This document shows, one piece after another, positions 1-6,734 of a DNA stretch of 19,823 bases. This DNA comes from Candidatus Aminicenantes bacterium UBA1061 (GTDB lineage: Bacteria > Acidobacteriota > Aminicenantia > Aminicenantales > Saccharicenantaceae). The position numbers and the translations under genes are program-made. The first letter of the stretch is position 1, and every line of letters begins with the position of its first letter. Under the pieces are notes generated by a model, which was not told the origin of the DNA, searched no databases, and saw nothing but the letters and a program-made list of their open reading frames with translations. The stretch is taken from positions 1 to 19,823 of the forward strand of contig DCDG01000045.1 in assembly GCA_002316315.1 (NCBI GenBank). Reading direction: 5' to 3'.

Positions 1-55
1 TGAATAAAATGCCCGAGACGAGAACAGCTGTTAAAATGCTGGCCTTTCTTTTCAT
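1..55 (-). CDS. N-terminus of an exported protein (partial, runs off left edge)
   Basis: Only the first 18 codons are in the window, reading MKRKASILTAVLVSGILF from an ATG at 55. The pattern of a basic n-region (KRK) followed by a hydrophobic run is that of a Sec signal peptide, so the product is probably exported. The start is supported by AGGAGG about 7 bases upstream on the minus strand (near 62-67) and by a plausible promoter further out. Nothing can be said of its function. It diverges from the outer-membrane protein gene that begins at 476. Confidence 0.65.
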   Translation of the reverse strand, partial: MKRKASILTAVLVSGILF

Positions 56-85
56 AAGACCCTCCTGGAATTAGATACAAATTAT

Positions 86-114
86 TATATATTAAAGCCA
101 TTTCCTGATTACAA
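86..114 (-). promoter_or_regulatory. Candidate sigma-70 promoter for the left-edge gene
   Basis: On the minus strand, TTGTAA (109-114) is followed after 17 bases by TATATA (86-91), about 30 bases ahead of the ATG at 55. Both boxes are approximate matches and the region is AT-rich, so a chance match is possible. Confidence 0.35.
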
Positions 115-377
115 CTTTAATTTGTTCGTGCTAATCATCGAATTGGCTAAAGATGAGTCATCGATCTTATCGAGTTCAACTCGCAACCGGCTGTCCAGCG
201 AGAAACAGAAGCAATCAGGATATTTATTGATAATCTTCAGGCAGCTCAGCTAGGAGCCCTGGTATTGGAGGTTCTTTTAGCAGGGTTTAAGGCCGAGGTT
301 GATAACCGGATGTGTCAAGCCAGGCTGTGGGAAACTGTCAGCGGAGCAACAATTAATTTCAACTTAATCAATAAGCA
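115..377. other. Gene-free stretch between divergent genes, with a start-less open frame
   Basis: No gene with a start and ribosome-binding site was found here. One plus-strand frame is open from 157 to a TAA at 406-408. It reads like protein in its middle (for example IFIDNLQAAQLGALVLEVLL) but lacks an ATG or GTG start and any ribosome-binding site at its 5' end. It could be a remnant of a deleted gene or a chance opening; I assign no function. Confidence 0.3.
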
Positions 378-406
378 TTGCTCTTCACCGAGTTCTTGTA
401 TATTAT
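378..406 (+). promoter_or_regulatory. Predicted promoter of the outer-membrane barrel gene
   Basis: TTGCTC (378-383) is followed after 17 bases by TATTAT (401-406). The expected start of transcription near 413 would give a leader of about 60 bases containing the hairpin at 420-445 and the ribosome-binding site at 462-468. Confidence 0.4.
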
Positions 407-419
407 AAGTAAACGGATA

Positions 420-445
420 GTTAGATTAAATTTTGATAATCTAAC
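420..445 (+). promoter_or_regulatory. Inverted repeat in the leader of the barrel gene
   Basis: GTTAGATTA (420-428) pairs perfectly with TAATCTAAC (437-445) around an 8-base loop. It lies downstream of the predicted -10 box and about 16 bases before the ribosome-binding site. It could be a repressor operator or an RNA stem that protects or gates the leader. The sequence alone does not distinguish these. Confidence 0.45.
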
Positions 446-475
446 CGTCAGAACTTTAAGTAAAGGAGTTGTCAA

Positions 476-1126
476 GTGAAAAGACTTAGCAAAAGGTTTT
501 CGGTAGTAGCCTTGGCTCTGCTCTTGGTTGGTCTGCTGACCTCACCTGGGTTTTCGGGTATCAAGTTAGGTGTCAAGGGAGGCTTTTCTCTGGCTGATCT
601 GACTTTTAAGCCAGAACTGACTAATTCTCCCCTTGCCAGCAAAGCTGGAGCAGTAGGTGGTATTTCCCTGAACGTAGGTATAGCCAGCTTTTTCAGTTTG
701 CAACCAGAAGTTCTTTATGTTCAAAAAGGAACCAAGATGTCAGAAACCATAGAAGGAACAGAGATAACCGGTAAGTTAGAAATGGATTATGTGGAAGTTC
801 CTCTGCTGTTGAATTTTTCCTTTCCTATAGCCGGTTCGTCCTTTGTCCCCTCCGTATATGCCGGCCCCTATGCTGGCTTTAATGCCAGAGCTAAGATAAA
901 ACTAACAGGTGGCGGTGAGAGTTATTCAGAAGATTTCAAAGATGATGTAAAAGATACAGACTTCGGCTTAACTTTTGGTATTGGTCTGGGCAAGAAGATT
1001 GGAAGCGGTAAAATTACGATAGATGTTCGCTATGATCTGGGCTTAACTAATATTGCTGAAGGCATGGCCGAAGGCGAATCTGTAAAGAACAAGACCTGGC
1101 TGTTTATGCTTGGTTATTGCTTCTAA
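476..1126 (+). CDS. Outer-membrane beta-barrel protein (PorT / OMP_b-brl family)
   Basis: A 216-residue protein, probably a small barrel in the outer membrane with no assignable cargo. Residues 1-27 form a signal peptide (basic MKRLSKR, then a long Leu/Val/Ala core, likely cut after SPGFS). The mature part opens with GIKLGVKGGFSLADLTF, the typical first strand of the PF13568-like barrels, continues as alternating amphipathic strands with glycines, and ends in an aromatic residue (LGYCF), as barrel proteins do for assembly. The start is GTG, chosen because AAAGGAG lies 7 bases upstream and the signal peptide begins there. It has its own promoter and a strong terminator, so it is a single-gene unit. 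Family assignment is by pattern; the function is unknown. Confidence 0.85.
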   Translation: MKRLSKRFSVVALALLLVGLLTSPGFSGIKLGVKGGFSLADLTFKPELTNSPLASKAGAVGGISLNVGIASFFSLQPEVLYVQKGTKMSETIEGTEITGKLEMDYVEVPLLLNFSFPIAGSSFVPSVYAGPYAGFNARAKIKLTGGGESYSEDFKDDVKDTDFGLTFGIGLGKKIGSGKITIDVRYDLGLTNIAEGMAEGESVKNKTWLFMLGYCF

Positions 1127-1145
1127 AATTCTCCCTATTAGAGAT

Positions 1146-1187
1146 AAAAAGGGAAGGATAGTAACTATCCTTCCCTTTTTTCCTTTT
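1146..1187 (+). terminator. Strong intrinsic terminator after the barrel gene
   Basis: A perfect 16-bp inverted repeat (1146-1161 with 1165-1180) closes on a 3-base TAA loop and runs into a T-rich tract (1176-1187). It begins 20 bases after the stop codon. Because the left arm starts with AAAAA, it could also act on transcripts arriving from the minus-strand remnant at 1234-1761. Confidence 0.9.
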
Positions 1188-1233
1188 AGGGCTTTAACCC
1201 TCTCCGATTCGGGCAGTGCTTTTAAGCTGCCGA

Positions 1234-1761
1234 CTACCAGACCATATCTCGGCTAGTTCCAAGCCTCTCCTGGAGCATGTTTTTAAGCGTTTCTGCAAAT
1301 TTAGGTTCATTCATTATCTTCTCCATTGAGTTGTCTAAGACCAAATACCATAAAAATCATTCAGGCACAATGTGTCTTCGGCGGGCAGCCTGAAGGAGTT
1401 TTTCATCTTTTAGAATCCGGCCAGCAAAAAGAACAGCTTCGCCGTTGGCACCCGGGTCGGTTACGCCATGATTGTCGCACACCTGGCCCAGTCTGCCATC
1501 GTCCCACTGACGGAGTACAGCTTCCTTAGCCATCATCACCACCAGTTCTTTATCTCCCAGTTCCAGAAGAGCCTGGGCCGCTACTCCCTGTTCCCAGGCC
1601 TGGCGCTGCATGGTCAGCATAGCTGTTTTGACCTTTTCTAAAATAGCGTCGTTCTCCTCGGCCCGGCCAAGGCTAAAGGCGGTGCTCCGTGTTCCCCAAA
1701 AGCCAGCCAGTGATAAACCCAGAGCGGCACCCAATCTGTCTAAAAAACTTCTTCTTTCCAT
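1234..1761 (-). pseudogene. Decayed Tat-exported GH88/105-like glycoside hydrolase
   Basis: The intact frame (1357-1761) encodes 134 residues of what is normally a protein of about 350-400. It starts with a twin-arginine signal (MERRSFLDRLGAALG) and then gives the first helices of the six-hairpin fold: AMLTMQRQAWEQGVAAQALL, then GVTDPGANGEAVLFAGRI. This matches my memory of GH88/105 unsaturated glycuronyl hydrolases, which split unsaturated uronic acids from polysaccharide fragments. Similarity ends after LLQAARR. A TGA follows at 1357-1359, and the same frame continues to a TAG at 1234 through KIMNEPKFAETLKNMLQERL, faintly like a sulfatase C-terminus. The active-site half is missing, so a large internal deletion is inferred. 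AAGGA precedes the ATG at 1761. Confidence 0.65.
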
Positions 1762-1806
1762 GGTTCTATCCTTTTCAGTACTTTTATTGAATTGTAATCT
1801 AATTGG

Positions 1807-1825
1807 CCCTGCTCTGAAAATTAAA
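1807..1825. repeat. Intergenic 19-bp repeat, copy 1
   Basis: CCCTGCTCTGAAAATTAAA here differs at one position from the copy at 5285-5303. Both copies lie upstream of genes and next to possible promoters. The role is unknown. Confidence 0.45.
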
Positions 1826-2044
1826 GTTTATACAGTATGAAGGAAATCTAAGATGACTGCTAAGGCTGAAGTCTGAATAAGCCATTCATCTCAGTACTGT
1901 TCTATTGGAAAATGTAATGGCTAAAGAAATAAATTAAAGATCTTTCTAGCCGTCTTTCCAGGTTAAATTCTTATTGAGATGAAATTAGACTACTAATATC
2001 ATTAGCCATCTTCTTTTTTGGTTCTCGTTTACAGTCCCGGAAGC

Positions 2045-2816
2045 TTATAACCCGGCTGTCATCCCACCGTCTATTACATAAACGCTGCCAGTGATAAATG
2101 TATTTTTGGGGCTGGCCAGAAAGAAAATGAGCTGAGCAATTTCTTCAGGCTGCCCATATCGCTTCAATGGAATGGATTCCTCAAAAGATTTTTTGACCTG
2201 ACCTGGAGCCTCCGGCCCAGCTTGTTCTTCTATAGATCGCATCATCCTGGTTTCGACAGGAGAAGGATTTACCGTATTAACCCTGATATTCATCGGTGCT
2301 AGTTCTAAAGCTGCATTCTTCACTAGACCTATAAGCCCGTGTTTGCTCATAACGTAAGCCATTAACCCTGGACTACCGCGGAGTCCGGCTACGGAAGAAG
2401 TTATGACAATATGTCCGCCATCTTTCTGGGCGATTTCTGGCGCCGCAAAGCGTAGACCGTAATAAACTCCTAGAAGGTTGGTGTCAATTATTTTTGCGTA
2501 TCATATCCGGTGGATATTCAAGCAACGGCTTTACCAGGCCTTCAAAACCGGCATTGGCTATGAGAATGTCTAATCCACCATAGAGGCTCACAGCTTTCTT
2601 TACCATGGCTTCGTTGTCTTCTGGCTTGCTTACATCGGCTGCAAAACAACTTAAAGATTTTCTATTTATTTCCTTAGCGGCTTCCTTCAGTGCTTCTTCT
2701 GAAATATCAGTGATGAGTACCTTGGCTCCTTGTTCGATAAAAAGCTTAGCTGTTGCTTTTCCGATGCCACCAGCTCCGCCTGTAATAATGGCGACCTTTC
2801 CGTTCATTTCACTCAT
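2045..2816 (-). pseudogene. SDR-family oxidoreductase with one frameshift (FabG-like)
   Basis: A short-chain dehydrogenase/reductase using NAD(P)H, substrate unknown. The N-terminal half (2484-2816) has the Rossmann cofactor motif TGGAGGIG, an acidic residue after the second strand (ITDIS) that suggests NAD preference, and the structural IANAG. Removing one base from the T5 run at 2491-2495 restores KIIDTNLLGVYYGL and joins it to the second half, which has the catalytic Ser (ITSSVAG), the YVMSK Tyr-Lys pair and the C-terminal VIDGG. The repaired product is 256 residues, the usual size. Everything except that base looks conserved, so this is either a sequencing error in a homopolymer or a very recent mutation. 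A purine-rich GGTAGG precedes the ATG at 2816. It appears to be a single gene. Confidence 0.85.
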
Positions 2817-3083
2817 ATTCCTACCGCCTTTTTTATTCTCTTCACATTTATATTTTACCAGACGATAATTGAGACCCCTAAACGCTGTTCATTTGACTGA
2901 TTGAAAGCCCAAAGTTCCGATAGCGAAAATGACTGTTCAATCAAAAGCAATATAGATGAAAAGGCAGACAACTTGACTCGGCTGACCATTTGGCTAAAAA
3001 TCGAATAGAGAGACTAGATGAACCCCAATTGTTGTTGTCTTTATTAATTTTACTTTTAGGCTTGACCAAGGGAGGGAGCTCTT

Positions 3084-4037
3084 ATGGATACTAACAGATA
3101 TCAGGAACTATTTAGAAAAATAATTAAAAGCAGGTTCGGGATAGATGTAAAGTTTGAAACTATTGAAAATGGACTAACACGTATAAGGAATGGTGCGGCA
3201 TTGTCTTATAAAGATTTAGAGCTAATAGCCAATGAAAAGTTGTGGCCATTTAAAAAATATTGGATGTGGCCTTGCCAAAAACAGATTAAGAATGAGTTAA
3301 AGGCAACTGCAGGAAAGCTTATTGAACCTGTACCAATTAAAAACCAGGAAGCAAGAGAAAAAGAACTGATAAGATGTTTGCTGGCAATCTTCAGGAATTT
3401 ATCATTAGTTTCTATAGTATTGAGATTTGTCTGGCCAGAATATTATGCTATTTATTCCCGACCGAATCTATGGATTCTAAGAATAGAACGAGGTCCATCT
3501 GATGTAGAAGAATATATGAACTACATTAGAGTCATGAGAATGCTGAAAACAACCTTTCGGGTAGAAAGGACCGCTGATGTCGATATTATTGTCTGGGCCA
3601 TTGCCAAAAATAGTACAGAACACAAGGAATTTATAAAGCTGCTGGCTGATCAACTTTATGAAAATCTGACACCACAAGACTTAATTGATAGTCTCTCTGA
3701 TGATCCTCTCAGAATTGCGCAGATATATTATAAAAAGTCAGATCATAAGACCTCAGGTTTCTGGGCTTCTCGAGCCTTTGAAATTTATCTAAATAATGAA
3801 CATGACAGAGTTGTTCGGCCACGGGGAGGAGACATACAAAAAAGGGATTTACTAGAACTTATAGATAACCTGTGTGAATATCCAGAATATTATGGTTGGG
3901 CAGAGTTATTGCACACGCTAAGAAGATTGAGGAACAGGGCCATTCATCCTGATCTTCCTTTTTGTGAGGCTGATGCTAAAAGCTTAATAGAAGGAACAAG
4001 GCGATTTGAAAAAAAGATCAAAAACGCTTGTGGCTGA
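3084..4037 (+). CDS. Orphan protein with a C-terminal HEPN-like RNxxxH motif
   Basis: A 317-residue, highly charged soluble protein with no signal peptide or membrane segment. The middle part (about 98-175, from FRNLSLVSIVLRFVWPEYY to DVDIIVWAIA) has the look of a conserved but uncharacterised domain. The C-terminal third is helical and contains LRRLRNRAIHPD; R283-N-R-A-I-H288 fits the RX4-6H signature of HEPN domains, many of which are RNases in toxin-antitoxin and phage-defence systems. The start is well supported by GGGAGGGAG about 6 bases upstream. Base composition is clearly more AT-rich than the efflux genes, which suggests separate acquisition. It converges with the nuclease-like gene at 4250-5116. 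The HEPN call rests on the motif and helical context; a non-catalytic HEPN is equally possible. Confidence 0.55.
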   Translation: MDTNRYQELFRKIIKSRFGIDVKFETIENGLTRIRNGAALSYKDLELIANEKLWPFKKYWMWPCQKQIKNELKATAGKLIEPVPIKNQEAREKELIRCLLAIFRNLSLVSIVLRFVWPEYYAIYSRPNLWILRIERGPSDVEEYMNYIRVMRMLKTTFRVERTADVDIIVWAIAKNSTEHKEFIKLLADQLYENLTPQDLIDSLSDDPLRIAQIYYKKSDHKTSGFWASRAFEIYLNNEHDRVVRPRGGDIQKRDLLELIDNLCEYPEYYGWAELLHTLRRLRNRAIHPDLPFCEADAKSLIEGTRRFEKKIKNACG

Positions 4038-4249
4038 TATTAGACAATGTCAAGATTTGTCTATGATATGGCTTGTCAATCTTCTCTTTTATTAGTTAAC
4101 CCGTTCACCAGACATATACCTGAAATACCTATGCATTATGTTTTTTCCCATTCGGTCAAAATATGGCGGAAAGTCGTCAAGGATAAGATCGAGCGTTGAT
4201 GAGAAATAGCTCTCCTTTCTCGCCAAGGGTTTGTGGGGTTAAAGGGATG

Positions 4250-5116
4250 TCACTCTCGGCCGTACTCTTCGTATGCTTTGCCAATGATTCGGCTCAAGGT
4301 TTCCTGATTTTTATCGATGTCATCCGGCTGTAACCTCAGATAATAGCGGCCTCTTCTTGTATCATAGTCAATCACTTCCAGTTCTGAGTGGTCAAGTAGT
4401 TCACTAATCTCGGGTGAATTTTTTATTCTTATCTCCAGTTTTAATGTTTCCCTTTTGGGTCGCAGAGTAATAAAGTTTCTGGGCAAACCATCTTTGTTGG
4501 CGAGCCCGATATAAAATTTGTTGTATTTAAGATCAAGCGAAGGATCGAGGGATTTGATAATTTCTAATATTTTATCAGCAATAGATAAGGTTTTTTTAGA
4601 GGCGCGATTCTCCCAATAGCTACGGTCTGCTGGCTCATATACATCTTCTTCTTCTAAACCCAGTGACATCTGATCAAGCACAGTAGTAAAGACCAGTCCA
4701 ATTTGATCCTCGTTTTGTAGTGCACTCATTTGAATGGCGACCAGTGGAATTGTTCCATTCAACAAATTTATTACATTCAGAAAACGGCTGGTAATTTCCT
4801 CGGCAACGATCACAGCAACATGGTCGTATTGAGGATAACGTTTTCTCTCAATATCCCAGTATTCAATTGTTCGGATAATATGGCTCTCGTCTGTTTCTCC
4901 CAGCTGAATTTCAACCTCATATCTCGTATTTCCATCTGCCTCTTGCAAAAGCAAGTCCAGCCGCCCCGCTCTGGGTTGTAAGCGCTCCACATCTTTGACG
5001 ATCAGGTCTCCCAGCCCAAGAATTGCCGGGTCTTCTTTTATCTTTTCCTGAACCCATTTCTCATTAAATTGTGGATGGTTTTTAAGTGATATTTTCTCAA
5101 ACTTGACATATTGCAT
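4250..5116 (-). CDS. PD-(D/E)XK-like protein with DUF5655-like C-terminal domain
   Basis: A 288-residue cytoplasmic protein from the ATG at 5116, chosen because GGGAGG lies about 7 bases upstream. The frame is open to 5320, but that extension has no ribosome-binding site and starts inside the PadR promoter. Residues about 45-110 resemble a PD-(D/E)XK nuclease core: GRLDLLL (D54), then YEVEIQLG (E67, E69, Q71) and a helix with tyrosine and arginines. The usual ExK lysine is Gln, seen in some family branches and in inactive members. Residues about 185-288 resemble DUF5655 (FITLRPKRETLKLEIRI, then RRGRYYLRLQPDD), found in proteins linked to nucleases and defence. It could bind or cut nucleic acid. 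No partner is fixed by an operon; its convergent neighbour is the HEPN-like gene. Confidence 0.6.
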   Translation of the reverse strand: MQYVKFEKISLKNHPQFNEKWVQEKIKEDPAILGLGDLIVKDVERLQPRAGRLDLLLQEADGNTRYEVEIQLGETDESHIIRTIEYWDIERKRYPQYDHVAVIVAEEITSRFLNVINLLNGTIPLVAIQMSALQNEDQIGLVFTTVLDQMSLGLEEEDVYEPADRSYWENRASKKTLSIADKILEIIKSLDPSLDLKYNKFYIGLANKDGLPRNFITLRPKRETLKLEIRIKNSPEISELLDHSELEVIDYDTRRGRYYLRLQPDDIDKNQETLSRIIGKAYEEYGRE

Positions 5117-5163
5117 GAATAATCCTCCCTTTTTAGAAAAAATATTTATTTTACTTGATAGAG

Positions 5164-5191
5164 GATATATTAGTATTATAAGAATAGTCAA
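5164..5191 (-). promoter_or_regulatory. Predicted promoter of the nuclease-like gene
   Basis: On the minus strand, TTGACT (5186-5191) and TATATC (5164-5169) are separated by 16 bases in a strongly AT-rich stretch. The leader to the ATG at 5116 would be about 40 bases. Confidence 0.45.
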
Positions 5192-5284
5192 TTTGTTTTT
5201 TGATAAAGAAATAGGCAAAGAGAGAGTGCATCTCCGATAGTATTTTAGCCTATACGGCTTTAGGGCAGCATCAAAGTGCATTAA

Positions 5285-5303
5285 CCCTGCCCTGAAAATT
5301 AAA
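5285..5303. repeat. Intergenic 19-bp repeat, copy 2
   Basis: CCCTGCCCTGAAAATTAAA, one mismatch from the copy at 1807-1825. It ends 7 bases before the PadR -35 box. Its first bases also pair with AGGGCAG at 5262-5268 as a loose 7-bp inverted repeat. Confidence 0.45.
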
Positions 5304-5309
5304 TTTTGC

Positions 5310-5338
5310 TTGACATACATAGAAGTGCTATGTATATA
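5310..5338 (+). promoter_or_regulatory. Near-consensus sigma-70 promoter of the PadR unit
   Basis: A perfect TTGACA (5310-5315) is followed after 17 bases by TATATA (5333-5338). The start of transcription is expected near 5345, giving a leader of about 20 bases. The spacer and -10 box are filled by the palindromic operator described next, so the promoter should be strong but repressible. Confidence 0.8.
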
Positions 5339-5350
5339 GTAGTTCTATGT
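5315..5350 (+). promoter_or_regulatory. Palindromic operator, probably for PadR autorepression
   Basis: ATACATAG (5315-5322) and CTATGTAT (5328-5335) form a perfect 8-bp dyad with a 5-base spacer inside the promoter. A further half-site TTCTATGT (5343-5350) pairs with ACATAGAA (5317-5324), so three ACATAG/CTATGT half-sites cover the spacer, the -10 box and the predicted transcript start. PadR regulators typically bind such dyads over their own promoter; that this one does is inference from position. Confidence 0.75.
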
Positions 5351-5366
5351 AATGCGATGGAGTTAA

Positions 5367-5726
5367 ATGGCCATGGACATTGATAAAGATCTGGTCGCCG
5401 CTTCAGCCACGCCCCTCGTTCTTGCTATCCTGAGCGAAGGCGAAAATTACGGTTATGCCATCATAAAAAGGGTGAGTGAGCTGTCAGATGGCGAACTGCA
5501 ATGGACTGACGGCATGCTTTATCCGCTTCTTCATCGACTCGAGCGTCGCGGTTACGTTGAATCGTTCTGGGGGAAATCGGAAAGCGGGCGGCAGCGCAAG
5601 TACTACCGCCTGACCCGAGCGGGCGCCGAGCAACTCGACTGGCATCGCCGCCAGTGGGAGGTGGTGGATAAAACGATGAAAGGCATTTTAAGCCTGGCAG
5701 TTGGCCCCTCAGGCGAACGCGCCTGA
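5367..5726 (+). CDS. PadR-family transcriptional regulator
   Basis: A 119-residue winged-helix DNA-binding protein, compact like PadR-s1 subfamily members. Residues about 10-85 give the domain: TPLVLAILSEGENYGYAI (helix 1 with the GYxI signature), TDGMLYPLLHRLERRGYV (recognition helix and the conserved YPxLxRLE motif) and RKYYRLTRAGAEQL (wing). The short C-terminal helix (about 88-112) would serve dimerisation. A weak GGAG precedes the ATG at 5367; a second ATG two codons later is possible. It leads the transcription unit and lies 31 bases ahead of a membrane-protein gene, the usual PadR plus HAAS/permease-prefix arrangement, so it probably represses both from the operator at 5315-5350. The effector is unknown. 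Confidence 0.92.
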   Translation: MAMDIDKDLVAASATPLVLAILSEGENYGYAIIKRVSELSDGELQWTDGMLYPLLHRLERRGYVESFWGKSESGRQRKYYRLTRAGAEQLDWHRRQWEVVDKTMKGILSLAVGPSGERA

Positions 5727-5757
5727 CCGGCCTTAACTTAAAAGGAGTAATAGACTG

Positions 5758-6713
5758 ATGGATAAATTGTCTCTGGAAGAACGCATCGGACAGTGGCGTG
5801 ATTATCTCCAAAAACGGCCAGTGGTTCGCACCGCCGACATTGATGAACTTGAGGATCATCTCCGGAGCCAGATTGAGGTCCTGCGCCAGGCTGGTCTGGA
5901 TGAGGACGAAGCTTTTCTGGTGGCCGTTAAACGGCTGGGCGACCTGGATGCCATTTCGCGGGAGTTTACCATCAAATACTCTGAGCGCCTCTGGAAGCAG
6001 CAGGTGGTTATATCAGGTAGCGCAACGGCACTACTTTCCAGTTATCGCGATACCAGGCTGGCCGTGGGGCTGGTTATTGCCTCCGCTCTTGCCATCAAAA
6101 TTCCAGTTCTCTTTGGTTTCCACCTTTCCCTGGCCGGCCTTCTGACCTTGCTTTTTATTTGCCCAATCTCAGTCTCTTTGTGCTTCCGTTTCTGGCTGTT
6201 TTCTTTGGACTGAAACGGGAGCTTCACCGGTTAGAGGAGTGGTTCTGGCTCGCTATTCCTTTCATTGCTGCCGGTCTTTTAGTCAACCTTTTACCTTTTA
6301 AAGCCGGCGGCCAAACCCAGGTACTGGCTGACATCCATCTGCCTATCGCCCTGTGGTTGATGCTGTGTTACGCCTAGGCCGGCGGCCAGTGGCGCAGCCA
6401 TCAGCAGCGGATGAACTATGTTCGCTTTTCGGGCGAATGGTTTATTTACTATACGCTCATCGCCCTGGGCGGAGCTGTTCAGATGGGTCTCGCGCTCTTC
6501 ATCTTCCAGGCCATTGGTCTTAACGTGGAGCAGGCCATTATAGAATGGGTACTACCCTGCGGGGCAATGGGAGCAGCCATCATCGCTTCCTGGCTCGTTG
6601 AGTACAAGCAGAGCGTCATTGAAAACATCGCTCCGGTGCTGACCTGGCGGTTCACCCCGCTTTTTACCGCCCTGCTCCTTATCTTTGTGGTGGTTATGAT
6701 CCTGAACGGCTAA
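5758..6713 (+). pseudogene. Permease-prefix (HAAS-like) membrane protein, frameshift plus in-frame TAG
   Basis: Restored length would be about 318 residues. The first 80 residues are the soluble prefix found downstream of PadR genes: LEERIGQWRDYLQKR, then DIDELEDHLRSQIEVL and LDEDEAFLVAVKRLGDLDAI. About seven hydrophobic segments follow. Frame 1 ends at 6211-6213, but similarity moves to another frame from 6159 onward; adding one T to the T5 run at 6152-6156 gives TLLFYLPNLSLFVLPFL and restores it. In that frame a TAG at 6375-6377 (CYA*AGGQWRSH) interrupts the protein; a G-to-A change in TGG would explain it. The last part (6411-6713) carries three helices and ends normally. AAGGAG lies 10 bases before the ATG. 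Two independent lesions make a true pseudogene more likely than for the other broken genes. The function is unknown. Confidence 0.75.
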
Positions 6714-6734
6714 GCCTTCTATGGTTCCATCCTT

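Noticed and set aside
4041..4063. TAGACAA/TTGTCTA inverted repeat after the HEPN-like gene as a terminator
   Set aside because: Only 7 weak base pairs with a 9-base loop and no T-tract; not a credible terminator.
5117..5320. Longer start for the nuclease-like gene (68 extra residues)
   Set aside because: No ribosome-binding site at 5320, an unlikely residue mix, and overlap with the PadR promoter; the ATG at 5116 has GGGAGG at good spacing.
5461..5859. Minus-strand open frame of 132 codons opposite PadR
   Set aside because: Antisense to a clear PadR gene and the start of the next gene; Pro/Arg-rich composition without a recognisable fold.
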